Positions 30,801 to 38,413 of a stretch of DNA of 64,000 nt are shown piece after piece. Positions within the stretch are counted from its first letter, which is position 1, and each line of letters opens with the position of its first letter. The position numbers were made by a program, and so were the translations under genes. Under the pieces are notes generated by a model that saw nothing but the letters and a program-made list of their open reading frames with translations, did no database searches and was not told the DNA's origin. The stretch is from Saprospiraceae bacterium (GTDB taxonomy: Bacteria; Bacteroidota; Bacteroidia; Chitinophagales; Saprospiraceae): NCBI GenBank assembly GCA_016712145.1, contig JADJRO010000001.1, positions 806,001 to 870,000 on the forward strand, in the 5' to 3' direction.

Positions 30801-31380
30801 ACATGACCAGGTTAATATCTGTTGCAAATTCCATCCAGGCTCCTTTAAAAGGAATTACCCGTGCTGAAAATATTTTTGTACCATTTGGGTGGTAGGTTTG
30901 ACTAAAAAACACACCTGGTGAACGATGCAACTGTGAAACAACCACACGCTCCGCACCATTAATTACAAACGTGCCTTTTGGAGTCATGTACGGAATGTTT
31001 CCTAGAAATACATCCTGCTCAATCGTTTTAAAGTCTACGTGTTCTTCGTCATTACAAGATAGACGCAACCTCGCTTTAAGTGGAACGGAAAAAGTCAATC
31101 CTCTTTGAACGCACTCATCGATTGTATATCGAGGCGGATCTACATAATAATCAAGAAATTCCAGAACAAAAATGCTTCTGGCATCTGATATTGGAAAATT
31201 CTCCTTGAATACTTTAAATAAACCCTCATTAATCCTTTTATCAGGTGTAGTTTCCAACTGGAAAAACTCTTTAAATGATTTGAGCTGAATTTCCAGAAAG
31301 TCAGGATAAGGTACGTGTAGGGGTGCTTTTCCAAAGTTGTGCCGTGATCTCAGTTGTGGTTTTAATGCAGTTGAAGCCAT
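27862..31380 (-). CDS. rpoB: RNA polymerase beta subunit, main part (frameshifted near the end)
   Basis: Beta subunit of RNA polymerase. The 1172-residue frame covers the protrusion, lobe, fork and most of the C-terminal region. The rifampicin-pocket region GTSQLSQFLDQTNPLSEITH, the fork phrase RRISALGPGG and CTIETPEGPNIGLI are intact, as are the C-terminal KLAGRHGNKGIVSK and PFLEDGSPVDIVLNPLG motifs. The last residues (GGDLHAETFAHGG) are out of frame; the correct ending is at 27561-27899. It follows rplL after a 208-bp spacer that contains a strong attenuator-like hairpin. Confidence 0.96.
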   Translation of the reverse strand: MASTALKPQLRSRHNFGKAPLHVPYPDFLEIQLKSFKEFFQLETTPDKRINEGLFKVFKENFPISDARSIFVLEFLDYYVDPPRYTIDECVQRGLTFSVPLKARLRLSCNDEEHVDFKTIEQDVFLGNIPYMTPKGTFVINGAERVVVSQLHRSPGVFFSQTYHPNGTKIFSARVIPFKGAWMEFATDINLVMYAYIDRKKKFPVTTLLRAIGYTSDKDILHLFNLAEEIKATQKDLKKAVGRKLAARILKRWTEDFVDEDTGELVTVERNEIILERDTILDEDNIKMISEASVDNIILQREDITEDYSIIYNTLQKDPSSSEMEAVIHIYRQLRGSDPPDDDTARGIIDKLFFSDKRYNLGEVGRYKINKKLNLKASMDTLVLTKEDITEIVKYLISLINQKAELDDIDHLSNRRVRTVGEQLFAQFGVGLARMARTIRERMNVRDNEVFTPIDLINARTLSSVINSFFGTSQLSQFLDQTNPLSEITHKRRISALGPGGLSRERAGFEVRDVHYSHYGRLCTIETPEGPNIGLISTLCVHAKINSMGFLETPYWKVDAGKVNIKNGIQYLSAEEEDYAKIAQANVPVDKKGDFQIQKVKGREHGEFPVLEPLELEFMDVAPNQIVGVSASLIPFLENDDANRALMGSNMQRQAVPLIRPHAPIVGTGLEAKVAHDSRMLITAEGDGAVEFVDATKIVIRYDRNDEENLVSFEENVKEYSLTKFARTNQATCINLKPIVKKGDRVSLGTILSDGYATENGELALGQNLQVAFMPWKGYNFEDAIVISERVIQEDIFTSIHIESFELEVRDTKLGEEELTNDIPNVSEEATKDLDENGIIRIGANVEEGDILIGKITPKGETDPTPEEKLLRAIFGDKAGDVKDASLKVPPSIEGVVIDKQLYARAKKDKFQKVQEKDLLTRLDDKHAVALNELKTILIDKLLKLIKDQLSSGVKSIYGEELIAKGSKYTNPLLKKIDFTKVDYFSWTKDTEKNQSVSKLLHNYNIKVNEEIGKYKREKFNISIGDELPAGVLKLAKVYIAKKRKLKVGDKLAGRHGNKGIVSKIVRVEDMPFLEDGSPVDIVLNPLGVPSRMNLGQIFETVLGWAGKKLGVHFATPIFDGATIHDIYAHIEKAELPQFGQTYLYDGETGDRFHQQATVGGDLHAETFAHGG

Positions 31381-31488
31381 GTGTTTTTAGTATTTATTAT
31401 AACCCGTTCCCCAAATAAAAACGATCGCTATGATCAAATTAAATTGTATAAATTCAAAAATCCCTTTAATCACTTATACATAATATAT

Positions 31489-31533
31489 AAAAAAAATACA
31501 TGACTTGAATCACAGCGATCTGTGACTCAAGTC
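31489..31533 (-). terminator. Attenuator-like hairpin between rplL and rpoB
   Basis: On the minus strand GACTTGAGTCACAG pairs with CTGTGATTCAAGTC across an ATCG loop: 14 pairs with one G-U. Five bases later comes a run of eight T (31496-31489). It lies about 55 bases after rplL and 110 bases before rpoB. In other bacteria this junction holds a partial terminator and an RNase III processing site that lower polymerase expression relative to ribosomal proteins; the same role is inferred here. Confidence 0.7.
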
Positions 31534-31588
31534 AAGATTTATATATGTATTCCTTTTACTATCAAAGGTATACTCTCGTGCTTTGAAA

Positions 31589-31969
31589 TTATTTTACTTC
31601 AATTTCAGCACCAGCAGCAGTCAAGGTATCTTTCAAAGAATTTGCTTCTTCTTTTGATACAGCTTGCTTTAAAGTTGAAGGAGCTCCATCAACCAGGTCT
31701 TTTGCTTCTTTAAGACCTAAATTCAATAAGTTTTTAACTTCTTTAATTACGTTAAGTTTATTTGCACCGCCTGATTTGAGGATTACATCAAATTCAGTTT
31801 TTTCTGCAGCAGCAGCAGCAGCAGCGCCACCACCAGCAGGTGCAGCAACAGCAACAGCAGCAGCAGCCGGTTCAATACCGTACTTGTCCTTTAATACAGA
31901 AGCCAGATCATTTACTTCTTTAATAGTAAGGTTTACTAACTGATCTGCTAAAGCATTTACATCTACCAT
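31589..31969 (-). CDS. rplL: 50S ribosomal protein bL12 (L7/L12)
   Basis: The stalk protein that recruits translation GTPases. The 126 residues show the N-terminal dimerisation helix (VNALADQLVNLTIKEVNDL), an alanine/glycine-rich hinge coded largely by GCT/GCA repeats (31807-31868), and the C-terminal domain FDVILKSGGANKLNVIKEV with LGLKEAKDLVDGAP. It follows rplJ, 66 bases apart, as usual in the rplKAJL operon. Confidence 0.97.
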   Translation of the reverse strand: MVDVNALADQLVNLTIKEVNDLASVLKDKYGIEPAAAAVAVAAPAGGGAAAAAAAEKTEFDVILKSGGANKLNVIKEVKNLLNLGLKEAKDLVDGAPSTLKQAVSKEEANSLKDTLTAAGAEIEVK

Positions 31970-32035
31970 GATTTCTTGTTTACAATTGTTAATTAATATA
32001 TGCGTCTAATACTTGGAAGCCTTGTTTGTTATTTA

Positions 32036-32566
32036 TCAAGCACTTGCACGTTCTTCTAGCGCTTTTACGATACCGGCAATTTTTTGTCCGCCAGATTTCA
32101 AAGCACCAATGACATTGGTTGCAGGTGATTTCAAAATGAATATGATATCTCCGATTAATTCCTCTTTTGTTTTTAGAGCAACCAACACTTTTAATTGATC
32201 GTCTCCGGTAAAAACAGCTGAATCAATGTATGCAGCTTTTAAAAGTGGTCTCTCCGAATGTTCACGAAATTCTTTAATGATTCGTGCAGGAGAAGCTGCA
32301 TTTTCTGTAAATAAAACAGAAGATGGTCCTTCAAAAGCACTGAATAATGGTGCAAATCCGCGTTCTGCTTCCAAGCTTTGAAGTGCTTTAACAGCGAGTG
32401 TGTTTTTTACTACTCGCATTTCAATGCCTTGTTCAAAACACTTTCTCCGAAACTGGTTGATTTTTTCAACAGTCAGGGTGGAAGAATCCGTTACATAAAA
32501 AAACTGCGCTTTGGCAAATTTTTCTTTTAGTTCCTGAATTGCTACTGATTTATCTTCTTTCGTCAT
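32036..32566 (-). CDS. rplJ: 50S ribosomal protein uL10
   Basis: uL10 anchors the L7/L12 stalk on 23S rRNA. The 176-residue protein begins MTKEDKSVAIQELKEKFAKA and carries the conserved RVVKNTLAVKAL segment; the C-terminal helix that binds L12 dimers is present (IAGIVKALEERA). It is preceded by rplA with a 24-bp gap. Standard length and position. Confidence 0.96.
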   Translation of the reverse strand: MTKEDKSVAIQELKEKFAKAQFFYVTDSSTLTVEKINQFRRKCFEQGIEMRVVKNTLAVKALQSLEAERGFAPLFSAFEGPSSVLFTENAASPARIIKEFREHSERPLLKAAYIDSAVFTGDDQLKVLVALKTKEELIGDIIFILKSPATNVIGALKSGGQKIAGIVKALEERASA

Positions 32567-32590
32567 GATCTTTCTAATTTAAATAATAAT

Positions 32591-33283
32591 TTAATGAACC
32601 TCTCTGGTGTCAATGGCAATTCCAGGACTCATGGTTGAAGCCATAGAGATACTCCTAAAATAAGCACCTTTTGCGGAAGATGGTTTTAACTTATTAATAG
32701 CTTGAAGTAATTCGTTACTATTTTCTTTTAACTTTTGAGGTGTAAAAGATACCCGTCCAATCGATGCATGGATAATACCAAATTTATCAACACGGAAAGC
32801 AATTTTACCTCCCTTAACATCATTGATTGCACCAGCTAAATCCATTGTAACAGTTCCGGTTTTTGGATTAGGCATCAATCCTCTTGGACCTAATATCTTA
32901 CCGATTTTACCAAGTTTAGCCATCACAGTAGGCATTGCTACGATGATATCAATATCGGTCCATCCCCCTTCTATTTTCTGAATGTACTCATCCAAACCAA
33001 CATAATCTGCTCCAGCCGCTTTTGCTTCTGCTTCTTTATCAGGTGTGCAGAGAACTAAAACTCGCTTCGTTTTACCGGTACCATTTGGAAGGGTGACCGT
33101 GCCACGAATCGCTTGATCTGGTTTACGAGGATCTACCCCCAAACGAATGTGTAAATCAACGGATGCATCAAATTTGGTGGTATTGACTTCTTTGACTAAT
33201 GCACAAGCATCATCAATGTTGTAGAGTTTTTTAGGATCTACTTTCCCGTTAATCTGTTTTCTTTTCTTAGTTAATTGTCCCAT
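32591..33283 (-). CDS. rplA: 50S ribosomal protein uL1
   Basis: uL1 forms the L1 stalk that helps release E-site tRNA and is often an autogenous translational repressor of the rplKA operon. The 230-residue protein shows DLHIRLGVDPRKPDQAIRGT, KLGKIGKILGPRGLMPNPK and the C-terminal GAYFRSISMASTMSPGI block. The gene lies between rplK (56 bases upstream) and rplJ. Confidence 0.97.
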   Translation of the reverse strand: MGQLTKKRKQINGKVDPKKLYNIDDACALVKEVNTTKFDASVDLHIRLGVDPRKPDQAIRGTVTLPNGTGKTKRVLVLCTPDKEAEAKAAGADYVGLDEYIQKIEGGWTDIDIIVAMPTVMAKLGKIGKILGPRGLMPNPKTGTVTMDLAGAINDVKGGKIAFRVDKFGIIHASIGRVSFTPQKLKENSNELLQAINKLKPSSAKGAYFRSISMASTMSPGIAIDTREVH

Positions 33284-33339
33284 TATAATTGGTTTTAGGT
33301 GATAGCGTTCGAAGTAATTCGAACTCCCTTAAAATAAAT

Positions 33340-33783
33340 TTAGTTTTGCCAAGGAGCTGAACCAGATACCGTCAATCCCATGCTTCTGGCAGTTCCGGCA
33401 ACCATTTTCATGGCTGATTCCATTGTAAAAGCATTTAAATCAACCATTTTGTCTTTTGCAATTGCTTCAAGCTGTTCCCAACTTACAGATCCTACTTTTT
33501 TACGGGTAGGTTCCGGTGAACCACCTTCCTGTTTAGCTGCTTCTAATAATTGAATTGCAGCAGGAGGTGATTTAACAACAAAATCAAATGATTTGTCTTT
33601 AAACAAAGTAATAACCACAGGCAATAATTTGCCAGGTTGATCTTGTGTTTTTGCATTAAAGCGTTTGCAAAACTCCATGATATTAACTCCTTTGGAACCC
33701 AACGCAGGTCCTACCGGAGGTGCTGGATTTGCTTGTCCGCCTTTTACTTGTAACTTTATAAAACCCTCAATTTCTTTAGCCAT
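33340..33783 (-). CDS. rplK: 50S ribosomal protein uL11
   Basis: uL11 forms the GTPase-associated centre with 23S rRNA. The 147-residue protein has the N-terminal thiostrepton-region phrase GGQANPAPPVGPALGSKGVN and the C-terminal RNA-binding part ending TARSMGLTVSG. The start lies two bases after the nusG stop, which indicates coupling. Confidence 0.97.
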   Translation of the reverse strand: MAKEIEGFIKLQVKGGQANPAPPVGPALGSKGVNIMEFCKRFNAKTQDQPGKLLPVVITLFKDKSFDFVVKSPPAAIQLLEAAKQEGGSPEPTRKKVGSVSWEQLEAIAKDKMVDLNAFTMESAMKMVAGTARSMGLTVSGSAPWQN

Positions 33784-33785
33784 AA

Positions 33786-34334
33786 TTAATTCGTTTTTTC
33801 AACTTGCATAAAATTCAATTCGACTTCTGTACCTCGTCCGAATATTTTTACTATTACTTTTACTTTCTTTTTTTCTTCATTTACTTCTTTGATGTCCCCA
33901 ACAAAATCATTGAAAGGACCATCAATGATTTTGATTGTTTCTCCAATGATAAATGGTTCGATCATAGTTTCTCCAACTTCTTGAGATTCATCTACTTTTC
34001 CTAGCATCCTGTTGGCTTCAACCTGAGTCATTGGAATCGGATTATTCTTTCCAAGAAAATGAATAATATCTGGCATGTTTGTAATGTGCTGAACAATTTC
34101 ACCACTTAATTTAGAAGGCAATGCTTCTACCAACAAATAGCCAGGTAGAATATTGCGTTCCATAATTACTTTCTTGCCATTTCTGATCTTATACACTTTT
34201 TCCGAAGGTACTATTACCTGCGAAATGATTTCAGTCCATCCGGAACGGTTTACTTCTAGTTCTAAACGTTCGCGAATTTTCTTTTCTTTTCCGCTTATTA
34301 CCCGCAAGGAATACCACCTTTTATCGTTGCTCAT
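33786..34334 (-). CDS. nusG: Transcription termination/antitermination protein NusG
   Basis: NusG binds RNA polymerase and affects elongation and Rho-dependent termination. The 182-residue protein has the NGN domain (KRWYSLRVISGKEKKIRERL ... NILPGYLLVEA) and a C-terminal KOW domain (GETIKIIDGPFNDFVGDIKEV). It lies between secE (10 bp upstream) and rplK (2 bp downstream), the classic arrangement. Confidence 0.96.
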   Translation of the reverse strand: MSNDKRWYSLRVISGKEKKIRERLELEVNRSGWTEIISQVIVPSEKVYKIRNGKKVIMERNILPGYLLVEALPSKLSGEIVQHITNMPDIIHFLGKNNPIPMTQVEANRMLGKVDESQEVGETMIEPFIIGETIKIIDGPFNDFVGDIKEVNEEKKKVKVIVKIFGRGTEVELNFMQVEKTN

Positions 34335-34344
34335 CCTTTTGGTT

Positions 34345-34539
34345 TTATAAACTGTAGATAAAACTCAGAATCTGGTTTACTACAAAGTCCATTGCAAAGA
34401 CAACTACGGCTAACATAAGTGCTGATACCACAACTACCTTAGCAGAATCTACCAGGTTTTGACTTGTGGGCCAGGAAACTTTTTCCATTAGCTCATTGTA
34501 ACTCTCTTTTAAATACAATAAGATTTTATCCATTGTCAT
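34345..34539 (-). CDS. secE: Preprotein translocase subunit SecE
   Basis: A 64-residue single-span inner-membrane protein of the SecYEG channel. It has the conserved amphipathic segment ESYNELMEKVSWPTSQ followed by the hydrophobic helix VVVVSALMLAVVVFAMDF. The short form with one membrane helix is normal in Bacteroidota. It is preceded by tRNA-Trp and followed by nusG. Confidence 0.95.
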   Translation of the reverse strand: MTMDKILLYLKESYNELMEKVSWPTSQNLVDSAKVVVVSALMLAVVVFAMDFVVNQILSFIYSL

Positions 34540-34546
34540 CTTTTTG

Positions 34547-34619
34547 CACGGGCAGAAGGACTTGAACCCTCAGCCTACGGTTTTGGAGACCGTCGCTCTG
34601 CCAGTTGAGCTATGCCCGT
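34547..34619 (-). tRNA. tRNA-Trp (anticodon CCA)
   Basis: A 73-nt cloverleaf: acceptor ACGGGCA pairs with TGCCCGT, the anticodon loop CTCCAAA sits on a GACGGT/ACCGT-type stem, the T arm contains GGTTCAAGTCC and the discriminator base is G, as usual for Trp. It lies between tuf and secE, a position commonly occupied by tRNA-Trp. Confidence 0.95.
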
Positions 34620-34675
34620 AAATCTCAAATCAAGAAATTCAAATGAAATTTCCTGATTTGAGTTTTACAATAATT

Positions 34676-35869
34676 TTAATCCAATATTTCTGTTACCTGA
34701 CCTGCACCAACGGTACGGCCACCTTCCCTGATTGCAAAACGAAGACCTTTCTCCATCGCAATTGGGTTAATTAAAGTAACATCCAAAGAAATATTATCAC
34801 CAGGCATAACCATTTCTACACCTTCAGGTAGTAAACATTCTCCAGTTACGTCCGTGGTTCTAAAATAGAACTGAGGTCTGTAACCTTTAAAGAATGGTGT
34901 ATGGCGCCCTCCTTCATCTTTTGATAATACGTACACTTCACATTTAAATTTCATGTGAGGCTTAACTGAATTTGGAGCACAAATAACCATTCCTCTTCTG
35001 ATATCATCTTTTTCTATACCTCTTAATAAAATACCTGCGTTATCTCCTGCTTCTCCACGATCCAATAATTTACGGAACATTTCCACCCCTGTACAAGTTG
35101 AAGTTAACGGTTTAGTACCTGCAGGCATCATACCGATAATTTCTACGTTTTCACCTACTTTAATAACACCTCTTTCAATTCTTCCAGTGGCAACAGTACC
35201 ACGACCTGTGATAGAAAACACGTCTTCAACAGGCATCAAAAATGGTTGATCAACCAAACGCACAGGCTCAGGAATTTCTTTATCTACTGCATCCATTAAA
35301 TCATAGATTGCTTGTTTTCCGGATGCTTCTCCTTCCAATGCTTTTAAAGCCGAACCTTTAATAACAGAAATATCTCCTTTATACTCGTATTTATCTAATA
35401 ACTCGCGTACTTCCATTTCTACTAAATCCAACATCTCCGGATCATCTACTAAGTCCACTTTATTCATAAAAACCACAATTCTAGGTACACCTACCTGACG
35501 AGCTAACAGAATGTGCTCACGGGTTTGTGGCATAGGACCATCTGTTGCAGCAACCACCAAAATCGCACCGTCCATTTGAGCAGCACCCGTAACCATGTTT
35601 TTAACATAATCCGCGTGACCCGGACAATCTACGTGTGCATAGTGTCTGTTTTTTGTTTCGTACTCAACGTGTGCAGTATTAATGGTAATACCTCTCTCCT
35701 TTTCTTCTGGAGCGTTGTCGATTGAGTCATAATCTTTTTTCTGAGCCAATCCTTGTTCTGCCAGAACGGATGTTATAGCCGAAGTCAATGTTGTTTTACC
35801 GTGGTCAACGTGACCGATGGTTCCTATGTTGACGTGAGGCTTCGACCGATTAAATGTTTCCTTTGCCAT
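34676..35869 (-). CDS. tuf: Elongation factor Tu
   Basis: EF-Tu delivers aminoacyl-tRNA to the ribosome. The 397-residue protein has the G1 loop GHVDHGKTT (residues 19-27), switch I region RGITINTAHVEY, G3 DCPGHADYVKNM, G4 NKVD and the three-domain layout ending EGGRTVGAGQVTEIL. It is flanked by tRNA-Thr upstream and tRNA-Trp downstream; they are probably cotranscribed. Confidence 0.98.
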   Translation of the reverse strand: MAKETFNRSKPHVNIGTIGHVDHGKTTLTSAITSVLAEQGLAQKKDYDSIDNAPEEKERGITINTAHVEYETKNRHYAHVDCPGHADYVKNMVTGAAQMDGAILVVAATDGPMPQTREHILLARQVGVPRIVVFMNKVDLVDDPEMLDLVEMEVRELLDKYEYKGDISVIKGSALKALEGEASGKQAIYDLMDAVDKEIPEPVRLVDQPFLMPVEDVFSITGRGTVATGRIERGVIKVGENVEIIGMMPAGTKPLTSTCTGVEMFRKLLDRGEAGDNAGILLRGIEKDDIRRGMVICAPNSVKPHMKFKCEVYVLSKDEGGRHTPFFKGYRPQFYFRTTDVTGECLLPEGVEMVMPGDNISLDVTLINPIAMEKGLRFAIREGGRTVGAGQVTEILD

Positions 35870-35919
35870 TGGTGACTAATTTTACTTTTATGGTTAAATG
35901 ATAATTTCAATTTTTAATG

Positions 35920-35991
<72 letters not shown>

Positions 35992-36207
35992 TAAGAAATA
36001 GAAGGATCAAGTTTAATACACCTTCCTAAATTCTTTCAGTACTTAATTACATCCCACTCGTTTGCAGGTGTTTATAAATTCCGAAACGCTTAAAACCTAT
36101 AAGTTTAATGCCTAAAGCATATTAACAAATTGGTTTTAATTTAAATCAATTTTTTCTTCCTAGACTTAACACTTCTGTCCGATCCTTGAATCTAATTCAA
36201 AATTTTG

Positions 36208-36280
36208 AGCGGGAGACGAGACTCGAACCCGCGACCCTTAGCTTGGAAGGCTAATGCTCTACCAACTGAGCTACTCCCGC
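36208..36280 (-). tRNA. tRNA-Gly (anticodon TCC)
   Basis: A 73-nt cloverleaf: acceptor GCGGGAG / CTCCCGC, D arm AGCTCAGTTGGTAGAGC, anticodon stem TTAGC/GCTAA with loop CTTCCAA (anticodon TCC), and T arm GGGTTCGAGTCTC. The 216 bp between it and tRNA-Thr(GGT) contain no gene that I can support. Confidence 0.95.
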
Positions 36281-36453
36281 AATTCGAACATTGTGTTTCA
36301 GTGTGTTTGAAAATGTCAGAACGTTTTCTAACATTTAATTTCTTCATTTTTGGATTCAATTTTTGTGCATTTTAAATTGAATAACTGTACAGGTCTTCCC
36401 ACAATTTTTAGGATTTCTAACAGGTTTTTTCCTATCAAACCCATGCAAAATTG

Positions 36454-36536
36454 TGGGGGTGATTGGATTCGAACCCATTCAGTCAAAGACACCAGATTTA
36501 CAGTCTGGCCCGGCTCTCCCACTCCGGCGCACCCCC
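36454..36536 (-). tRNA. tRNA-Tyr (anticodon GTA)
   Basis: An 83-nt class II tRNA with a long variable arm: acceptor GGGGGTG / CACCCCC with discriminator A, anticodon stem CCAGA/TCTGG with loop CTGTAAA (anticodon GTA), and T arm GGGTTCGAATCCA. The 173 bp to tRNA-Gly are gene-free. Confidence 0.95.
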
Positions 36537-36551
36537 CTGCTACAGCAACCG

Positions 36552-36624
36552 AGCCAGTGGACGGACTCGAACCCCCGACCAGCTGATTACAAGTCAGCTG
36601 CTCTACCAACTGAGCTACACTGGC
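36552..36624 (-). tRNA. tRNA-Thr (anticodon TGT)
   Basis: A 73-nt cloverleaf: acceptor GCCAGTG / CACTGGC, D arm AGCTCAGTTGGTAGAGC, anticodon stem GCTGA/TCAGC with loop CTTGTAA (anticodon TGT), and T arm GGGTTCGAGTCC. It is the first gene of the tRNA-tuf transcript, 15 bases before tRNA-Tyr. Confidence 0.95.
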
Positions 36625-36673
36625 TTAAAATACACAAAAGGGCATACGGTTATACCCTCCAAAAAAGAGATTG

Positions 36674-36681
36674 CAAAGATA
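36674..36681 (-). promoter_or_regulatory. Promoter -7 element of the tRNA-tuf-secE transcript
   Basis: Minus-strand TATCTTTG, a perfect match to the Bacteroidota -7 consensus TAnnTTTG, is located 49 bases before tRNA-Thr(TGT). It sits in TTATATCTTTGCA, identical to the sequence before rpsU. A -33 TTTG is not clear; T-rich sequence occupies that position. Confidence 0.6.
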
Positions 36682-36799
36682 TAACTATTTAAAAAAATGG
36701 ATTGAAAAAAATATCAAGTATTTGTTAATCTGTTTAATAAATCATAATGCGCTGACAGTTAATGATTTATATGACTATAGCTCAAATCAGCATTAGGAT

Positions 36800-37108
36800 T
36801 TAGCTGTGTTTTTGCTGAATTTTTTCTTTATAACGTAGCAACTGCTTTTTTAAACTGGCTATTACTTGCAAAAGTGCTTCTTCAAAACTCTTTCTTGTAC
36901 ATTTTGCTACAACGGGTTGTCCTGGTAAATTAATGATTACTTCTACCACCTTATCTTGAATACGACCCACTTGTTCTAATCTAAGAATTACTTTGGTTTC
37001 CAACACTTTATCTTGAAGATAATGGGTTAATCGATTCAACTTACCTTCTATAAGGTTTATCAATTTTTCATCTGCGTTAAAGTGGATTGATTGAATTGTA
37101 GTGACCAT
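36800..37108 (-). CDS. hpf: Ribosome hibernation-promoting factor, short form (HPF/RaiA family)
   Basis: A 102-residue cytoplasmic protein of the HPF/YfiA fold that binds the 30S subunit and inactivates ribosomes in slow growth. Typical features are the N-terminal IQSIHFNADEKLINLIEGKL, the central VEVIINLPGQPVVAKC strand pair and the helix SFEEALLQVIASLKKQL. It has no long C-terminal dimerisation domain, so it is the short type. It lies 35 bp after the xerC-like gene on the same strand. Confidence 0.88.
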   Translation of the reverse strand: MVTTIQSIHFNADEKLINLIEGKLNRLTHYLQDKVLETKVILRLEQVGRIQDKVVEVIINLPGQPVVAKCTRKSFEEALLQVIASLKKQLLRYKEKIQQKHS

Positions 37109-37143
37109 AAGTTAAATTTAGGTATTAAGGTTATAAATAATGT

Positions 37144-38034
37144 TTATTTGTCGGCTCGCGGATGAGCCAGGCGATATGCATTTTTAAGTTGTTCAATCGA
37201 ATTGTGTGTATAAATCTGCGTTGCCGCCAAAGAAGAATGTCCTAAAAGTTCTTTTACAGCATAAATATCCGCTCCTTGATTTGAGATGTGGGTAGCAAAA
37301 CTGTGTCGCAATACATGCGGACTTTTTTTCGAAATGCTGGTTTTGTCTTTTAACCAATTGTTTACCAGCAAGTAAACCATTTTTGGATATAGTTTTTTAC
37401 CGTTTGGCAATACAAAGAAATATTCAGTTTCAGGTATTTTGAACAAACTCCTCACTTCTAAATAACGCAGAAAAATTTCCGCTAGTTCATTTCCAAAGGG
37501 AAGAATTCGTTCTTTATTTCCTTTTCCTAAAACTTTGAGCTGAGCTCCCTTAAAATGGACATCGCTTAACTTCAGTTCAATCAATTCATTCCGTCTTAAG
37601 CCCAATCCGTAAAAGGTCCAAACAATGGTTTCCTTCAAGCATTCTTTATAATCAAGTCCGTTGAAATCAGTTTGGGGATGCCGGTTTAGATCTTGCTCAC
37701 GCAATACGACCGGCAATCGCTTTTTAATTTTTGGGCTGATTAACTTGATCATCGGGTTTTCGAGCAAAAGCTTACGCCGCATTAAAAACTTACAAAAATG
37801 CTTCAAACTGGAAAGCTTTCTACGTATGGACCGATTATCAAGACCGGCTTTGCCCATTGAAGCCATCCAACTCCTAACATGCAAGATGTCAAAAATCTGA
37901 TTAAGATCTAGCTCGTATTGAAGGGCTAGAAATTCTTTAAATTGCTTTAAATCAAGGGAGTATGCCTCAATTGTATGAATTGAGTACTTCTTTTGCGTAT
38001 GAAGATAACGCGAAAATAATTCCAACTTATCCAT
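37144..38034 (-). CDS. xerC: Tyrosine recombinase XerC/XerD-like
   Basis: A 296-residue site-specific recombinase that resolves chromosome dimers at dif. The N-terminal SAM-like core-binding domain (LFSRYLHTQKKYSIHTIEAY) is followed by the catalytic domain with the active-site residues R in GLGLRRNEL, H-x-x-R in HVLRHSFATH, H in LGHSS and the nucleophile Y in QIYTHNS. The rpsU-xerC-hpf order is common in Bacteroidota, which marks it as a housekeeping enzyme and not a phage integrase. XerC versus XerD cannot be settled here. Confidence 0.9.
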   Translation of the reverse strand: MDKLELFSRYLHTQKKYSIHTIEAYSLDLKQFKEFLALQYELDLNQIFDILHVRSWMASMGKAGLDNRSIRRKLSSLKHFCKFLMRRKLLLENPMIKLISPKIKKRLPVVLREQDLNRHPQTDFNGLDYKECLKETIVWTFYGLGLRRNELIELKLSDVHFKGAQLKVLGKGNKERILPFGNELAEIFLRYLEVRSLFKIPETEYFFVLPNGKKLYPKMVYLLVNNWLKDKTSISKKSPHVLRHSFATHISNQGADIYAVKELLGHSSLAATQIYTHNSIEQLKNAYRLAHPRADK

Positions 38035-38090
38035 CCTTAGAACAAATCTAACGAATGGATAATAAACTAGTTAAATATTAGAGAAATAAA

Positions 38091-38282
38091 TTATACGTTC
38101 TTTGAAATGTAATCCTGGCGATACATCGCTTTGAGAATTTCAGAACGTCTTTCCACTGAAGGTTTGGTAAAATGCTTACGGCTTCTTAATTGTCTTAAAG
38201 TTTGTGATTGTTCAAACTTCTTTTTGTATTTCTTAAGAGCCCGGTCAATGGATTCTACGTCTTTGACGTCAATTATCAACAT
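38091..38282 (-). CDS. rpsU: 30S ribosomal protein bS21
   Basis: A 63-residue basic protein near the 3' end of 16S rRNA. It shows the family pattern ESIDRALKKYKKKFEQSQTL followed by LRSRKHFTKPSVERR. In Bacteroidota bS21 is part of the machinery that hides the anti-Shine-Dalgarno sequence. It has its own promoter element at 38313-38320 and lies 56 bp before the xerC-like gene. Confidence 0.95.
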   Translation of the reverse strand: MLIIDVKDVESIDRALKKYKKKFEQSQTLRQLRSRKHFTKPSVERRSEILKAMYRQDYISKNV

Positions 38283-38312
38283 AATTTGGTTTATTTAATC
38301 AAAATTGGAATG

Positions 38313-38320
38313 CAAAGATA
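38313..38320 (-). promoter_or_regulatory. Promoter -7 element of rpsU
   Basis: Minus-strand TATCTTTG, matching TAnnTTTG, lies 30 bases before the rpsU ATG within TTATATCTTTGCA. A TTGT about 18 bases further upstream may serve as the -33 element. Confidence 0.6.
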
Positions 38321-38352
38321 TAACAGAAAACAGGATTTACAAGTACTAAAAA

Positions 38353-38383
38353 AAAATAGCGGAATTAAAGATTCCGCTATTTT
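38353..38383 (-). terminator. Rho-independent terminator after the Sus operon
   Basis: AAAATAGCGGAAT and ATTCCGCTATTTT form a perfect 13-bp stem with a 5-base loop, followed on the minus strand by a run of T. It lies 31 bp after the lipoprotein gene that ends the susC-susD operon and before the rpsU promoter, so it insulates the two units. Confidence 0.9.
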
Positions 38384-38413
38384 ATAATTCATTTGAATTA
38401 AATCAAGGTTTAT

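Noticed and set aside
31807..31868. GCT/GCA trinucleotide repeats in rplL as a phase-variable tract
   Set aside because: They encode the normal Ala-rich hinge of L7/L12; repeats of three cannot shift the frame.
36328..36692. Short ORFs on both strands around tRNA-Tyr and tRNA-Thr
   Set aside because: They overlap tRNA genes and lack any family resemblance.
37144..38034. Tyrosine recombinase beside tRNAs as a sign of an integrated element
   Set aside because: The rpsU-xerC-hpf order is a housekeeping arrangement; no attachment-site duplication or phage genes are seen.
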